NCBI RefSeq assembly: GCF_041321095.1
Contig: NZ_JBGGWE010000019.1
Coordinates: 50,282 to 114,281, forward strand
Length of the DNA stretch: 64,000 bases
Direction: 5' to 3'
DNA from: Fibrella arboris
GTDB taxonomy: Bacteria > Bacteroidota > Bacteroidia > Cytophagales > Spirosomataceae
This document shows, piece after piece, positions 61,247-64,000 of this stretch. A program made the position numbers and the translations under genes. The notes beneath the pieces were generated by a model, which saw only the letters and a program-made list of their open reading frames with translations, had not been told where the DNA came from and searched no databases. Every line of letters begins with the position of its first letter. Within the stretch, counting starts at the first letter, position 1.

Positions 61247-63901
61247 CTACCCCAGTAACTCGCGGCCTTGGGCCAGGGCAGCGTCGAGGCCGGAGGCGTC
61301 GGAGCCACCGGCAGTAGCGAAGAAGGGCTGACCGCCGCCGCCGCCTTTGATGTTTTTGGCAAGGTCTTTCACGACCTGACCGGCGTTGAGGCCACGACCG
61401 CTGATGAGGCTGTCGGGCAGCATCACGGCAAGTTGTGGCTTGCCGTTGATGTCAGCGCCCAGCACCACAGCCAGGTTGTCTACTTTGGCTTTCAGGTCGT
61501 AGGCGAGTTGTTTCAGGGCGTCGGCGTTGGGTACGTTCACGCGCTCAACCACAACGCTGTGGCCATTCACGGTCAACACTTTACCCAATAATTCTTCCTT
61601 GATCTGCTGCACTTTTTCGTTTTCCAGCGCCTCCACTTTCTTCAACAGGGTGTTGCGCTCATCGAGGATCGACTGCACCGCTTTCACTACGTCTTTGGGC
61701 GCTTTCAGCAGCTCCTTCAACTCATTGATAATCGCCTCCTGCTCGTTCAGCAAAGCCAGCGCACCTTCCGACGTTTTGGCTTCGATCCGACGGATACCGG
61801 TTGACACCGAGCCTTCCGACGTTAGTTTGAACAGGCCGATCTGACCCGTTGCGGGTACGTGGGTACCGCCGCAGAGTTCGACGGAATAGCTAGGATCAAA
61901 CGTGATGACGCGGACGAAATCGCCGTATTTCTCACCGAACAGGGCCGTGGCACCCAGGGCTTTGGCTTGTTCGATGGGTACGTTCCGTTTTTCGTCGAGC
62001 GGGATATTCTGGCGGATTTTCTCGTTGACGATCGTTTCCACGCGGCTGATTTCCTCGTCGGTCATTTTGCCGAAGTGGCTGAAGTCGAACCGGAGTGCGT
62101 CGGGCCCCACATACGAGCCTTTCTGTGCCACGTGTGTCCCCAGCACTTCGCGCAGGGCCGAGTGCAGCAGGTGCGTAGCCGAGTGGTTGTCTTCGGTCAG
62201 TTCACGGCGGTGCGTGTCGATTTTGGCGAATACCAGATCAGCCGATTGCAACAGATCATCCATATCGGGACGGTCGGCCACGAGGTGAATGCTGAGGTCG
62301 TTTTCCTTGCGGGTGTCCAGCACGCGCAACGTTGCCTTGGGTACGTTGCCCTGGAACAGCTCCAGCGTACCGGTGTCGCCAATCTGTCCACCCGATTCGG
62401 CATAGAATGGCGTGCGGTCAAGCACCACCTGCACCTGCGTTCCCTGCTTGTTCTGCACCCGACGGTATTTTACTACCTGCGCATACGCTTCAGTTTCGTC
62501 GTAACCGACGAACTCGATCTTGTCTACGTCCTGTAAGTCAACCCAGTCGCCAGTCGATGACGAGGCATCTTTCCGCGAACGGGCCTTCTGCTCCTGCAAG
62601 GCTTTCTGGAAACCGGCTTCGTCGATCTCCAGGCCTTTTTCGCGAGCGATCAGGGCGGTCAAATCGGCGGGGAAACCGAAGGTATCGTTCAGTTCGAAAA
62701 CGGTTTCGCCCGAAATGATTTTGGCCGTTCCCAACTGGTTAATGATCTGGTCGAGGCGCGTCAAACCAGTGCCCAGTGTGCGGAGGAAGGAAATTTCTTC
62801 TTCACGGATGACCGTGGCGACGAAGTCCTGCTGGGCTTTCAGTTCGGGGAACACGTCGGCAAACTGATCGGCCAGCAGGGGCACGAGCTTGGTCATAAAC
62901 GGCTCGGTGAAGCCCAGGTACGAATAGCCGTAGCGAATGGCGCGGCGCAGAATACGGCGGATAACGTACCCAGCTTTGGCGTTGCTCGGCACCAGCCCGT
63001 CGCCGATGGCAAACGACACGGCCCGGATGTGGTCGGCGATCACGCGCATGGCGACGTCCGATTTTTCCATCTTGCCGGTGTAGGTACGTCCCGACAGTTG
63101 CTCGATCAGGTTGATGGTACCCGAGAACACGTCGGTATCGTAGTTCGATTGTTTGCCCTGAATGGCCATGCACAACCGCTCAAAGCCCATGCCGGTATCG
63201 ACGTGGCGGGCGGGCAGTTCTTCCAGCGAGCCGTCGGCTTTGCGGTTGAACTGCATAAACACGTTGTTCCAGATCTCGACCACCTGCGGGTGATCGGCGT
63301 TGACCAGTTCTTTCCCCGATTTCTCGGCTACCTCTGCCGGCGAACGCAGGTCGATATGAATTTCCGAGCAGGGACCACAGGGGCCGGTTTCGCCCATTTC
63401 CCAGAAGTTGTCCTTCTTATTTCCGAGAATAATGCGCGATTCATCGCCGATGATGCCTTTCCAAAGGTCCCACGACTCCTGGTCAAACGGTACGCCATCC
63501 TTTTCATCGCCCTGGAATACAGACACGTAGATGCGATCGGTGGGCAGTTTGTAGACCTTCGTCAGCAGTTCCCACGACCATTCGAGCGCGTCTTTTTTGA
63601 AGTAATCACCAAATGACCAGTTGCCCAGCATTTCGAACATCGTGTGGTGATACGTATCGAAGCCAACATCCTCAAGATCATTGTGTTTACCCGATACGCG
63701 CAGGCATTTCTGGGTGTCGGCGACGCGTTTGGCAGGGGGCGTGCCGTTGCCGAGGAAAAAATCTTTGAACTGAGCCATGCCTGAGTTGTTGAACATCAGG
63801 GTCGGGTCATTTTTGGCAACGAGCGGCGCCGAAGCCACAATCAAATGTTGCTTTGAGCGGAAGAAATCCAAAAACTGGCGGCGTATTTCAGGAGAAGTCA
63901 T
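61247..63901 (-). CDS. alaS: Alanyl-tRNA synthetase
   Basis: 884 residues, the normal length. It attaches alanine to tRNA-Ala and edits mischarged Ser/Gly. The catalytic core begins IRRQFLDFFRSKQH with motif TLMFNNSGMAQFK and HHTMFEMLGNWSFGDYFK; GETGPCGPCSEIH follows. The editing domain has HSATHLLHSALREVLG and the zinc motif ELCGGTHVPATG. The C-terminal C-Ala domain ends with GGGGGQPFFATAGGSD. The gene has many GGTACGT copies in its coding sequence, as good as any in this window for showing that the word is not confined to gaps. Confidence 0.97.
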   Translation of the reverse strand: MTSPEIRRQFLDFFRSKQHLIVASAPLVAKNDPTLMFNNSGMAQFKDFFLGNGTPPAKRVADTQKCLRVSGKHNDLEDVGFDTYHHTMFEMLGNWSFGDYFKKDALEWSWELLTKVYKLPTDRIYVSVFQGDEKDGVPFDQESWDLWKGIIGDESRIILGNKKDNFWEMGETGPCGPCSEIHIDLRSPAEVAEKSGKELVNADHPQVVEIWNNVFMQFNRKADGSLEELPARHVDTGMGFERLCMAIQGKQSNYDTDVFSGTINLIEQLSGRTYTGKMEKSDVAMRVIADHIRAVSFAIGDGLVPSNAKAGYVIRRILRRAIRYGYSYLGFTEPFMTKLVPLLADQFADVFPELKAQQDFVATVIREEEISFLRTLGTGLTRLDQIINQLGTAKIISGETVFELNDTFGFPADLTALIAREKGLEIDEAGFQKALQEQKARSRKDASSSTGDWVDLQDVDKIEFVGYDETEAYAQVVKYRRVQNKQGTQVQVVLDRTPFYAESGGQIGDTGTLELFQGNVPKATLRVLDTRKENDLSIHLVADRPDMDDLLQSADLVFAKIDTHRRELTEDNHSATHLLHSALREVLGTHVAQKGSYVGPDALRFDFSHFGKMTDEEISRVETIVNEKIRQNIPLDEKRNVPIEQAKALGATALFGEKYGDFVRVITFDPSYSVELCGGTHVPATGQIGLFKLTSEGSVSTGIRRIEAKTSEGALALLNEQEAIINELKELLKAPKDVVKAVQSILDERNTLLKKVEALENEKVQQIKEELLGKVLTVNGHSVVVERVNVPNADALKQLAYDLKAKVDNLAVVLGADINGKPQLAVMLPDSLISGRGLNAGQVVKDLAKNIKGGGGGQPFFATAGGSDASGLDAALAQGRELLG

Positions 63902-63948
63902 AAATAAAAGAGTTAGTCAGTCCTCTGTCTTCGCGGAACGCCGCCCGG

Positions 63949-64000
63949 TCTTCTGTTACGCTGCTTATCAGGACCCATTGGCCTTAGCAGCGCAACAGAA
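63949..64000. repeat. 15-bp inverted repeat at the right edge, relative of 49969-50066
   Basis: Arms ttctgttacgctgct (63951-63965) and agcagcgcaacagaa (63986-64000) pair with one mismatch. The arms and the ccttagcagcgcaac stretch match the inner part of the palindrome at 49991-50045, while the loops differ. The element may continue beyond the window. It lies upstream of alaS. Confidence 0.8.

Larger units (their letters stand above)
1..64000. repeat. Dispersed oligonucleotide word GGTACGT(T) / (A)ACGTACC
   Basis: Hand scanning finds about 75 copies of GGTACGT or its complement, roughly equal in both orientations. Examples: 794, 4354, 22132, 45331, 52551, 59967 (plus orientation) and 15949, 16168, 20189, 45980, 57259 (complement). 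Preferred contexts are tcaGGTACGTT and ctgGGTACGTT. In genes it falls in all frames: Gly-Thr (52551), Val-Pro (45980), Thr-Tyr-Leu (about 30734). With 56% GC about eight copies are expected. None is seen between about 30740 and 34460. Confidence 0.85.

Noticed and set aside
1..64000. tRNA, rRNA or other known structured RNA genes
   Set aside because: No cloverleaf with GTTCRA-type T-loop, rRNA-like stretch, tmRNA or RNase P signature was seen in any gap.

Overview
The window looks like the chromosome of a Bacteroidota member, most likely order Cytophagales and close to Spirosoma and relatives. This is inferred from two SusC/SusD pairs, a protein with a T9SS-like C-terminus, RagB/SusD lipoproteins, an ECF sigma/anti-sigma module, a NagB-PIG-L fusion, and Bacteroidota-type TAnnTTTG promoter words with no strong Shine-Dalgarno sequences. 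GC is fairly high (mid-50s % by eye), except for an AT-rich patch at about 31.7-34.4 kb. I see no rRNA, tRNA, CRISPR array, phage or intact insertion sequence.

Layout. 1-7 kb: the end of a GH92 mannosidase-like gene, an IPT/TIG lipoprotein, an Lrp/AsnC regulator divergent from alanine dehydrogenase, and small accessory genes. 7-24 kb: a minus-strand arabinan/L-arabinose utilisation locus. In transcription order it holds SusC, SusD, a DUF3823 lipoprotein, a large GH51, a GH43 arabinanase, then araB, araA, a second GH51 and araD. Just upstream is a degenerate-Nudix regulator of the NrtR/AraR type. Together these genes would bind and import arabinan pieces, release L-arabinose and convert it to D-xylulose-5-phosphate. 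24-29 kb: a second SusC/SusD pair followed by a KdgF-like cupin, which suggests a pectin or uronate link. 29-31.7 kb: a class A beta-lactamase-fold hydrolase and a photolyase. 31.7-34.4 kb: the AT-rich patch with a surface protein and a beta-barrel protein. 34.6-37.1 kb: ECF sigma factor, membrane anti-sigma-like protein and a secreted repeat protein. 37-53 kb: an amino-sugar and cell-wall theme (glmM, NamZ, NagB-PIG-L fusion, nagA) mixed with a phospholipase C, an uncharacterised 759-residue protein, an exonuclease and aroE. 53-64 kb: ribD, a PQQ-type sugar dehydrogenase, a TonB receptor divergent from a MarR regulator, phosphoglycerate mutase, a lipoprotein and alaS.

Two layers of DNA structure are not explained by the genes. 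First, a 7-8 base word, GGTACGT(T) and its complement, occurs about 75 times by hand count, roughly once per 0.85 kb. It lies in genes and gaps, on both strands and in all reading frames, against about eight expected by chance. It is absent from the AT-rich patch and forms inverted pairs in a few intergenic hairpins, much like DNA-uptake sequences or other genome-signature motifs. Second, most gene ends carry long, nearly perfect inverted repeats with arms of 14 to more than 50 bp. Some are built from short tandem repeats, and some belong to families recurring tens of kilobases apart.
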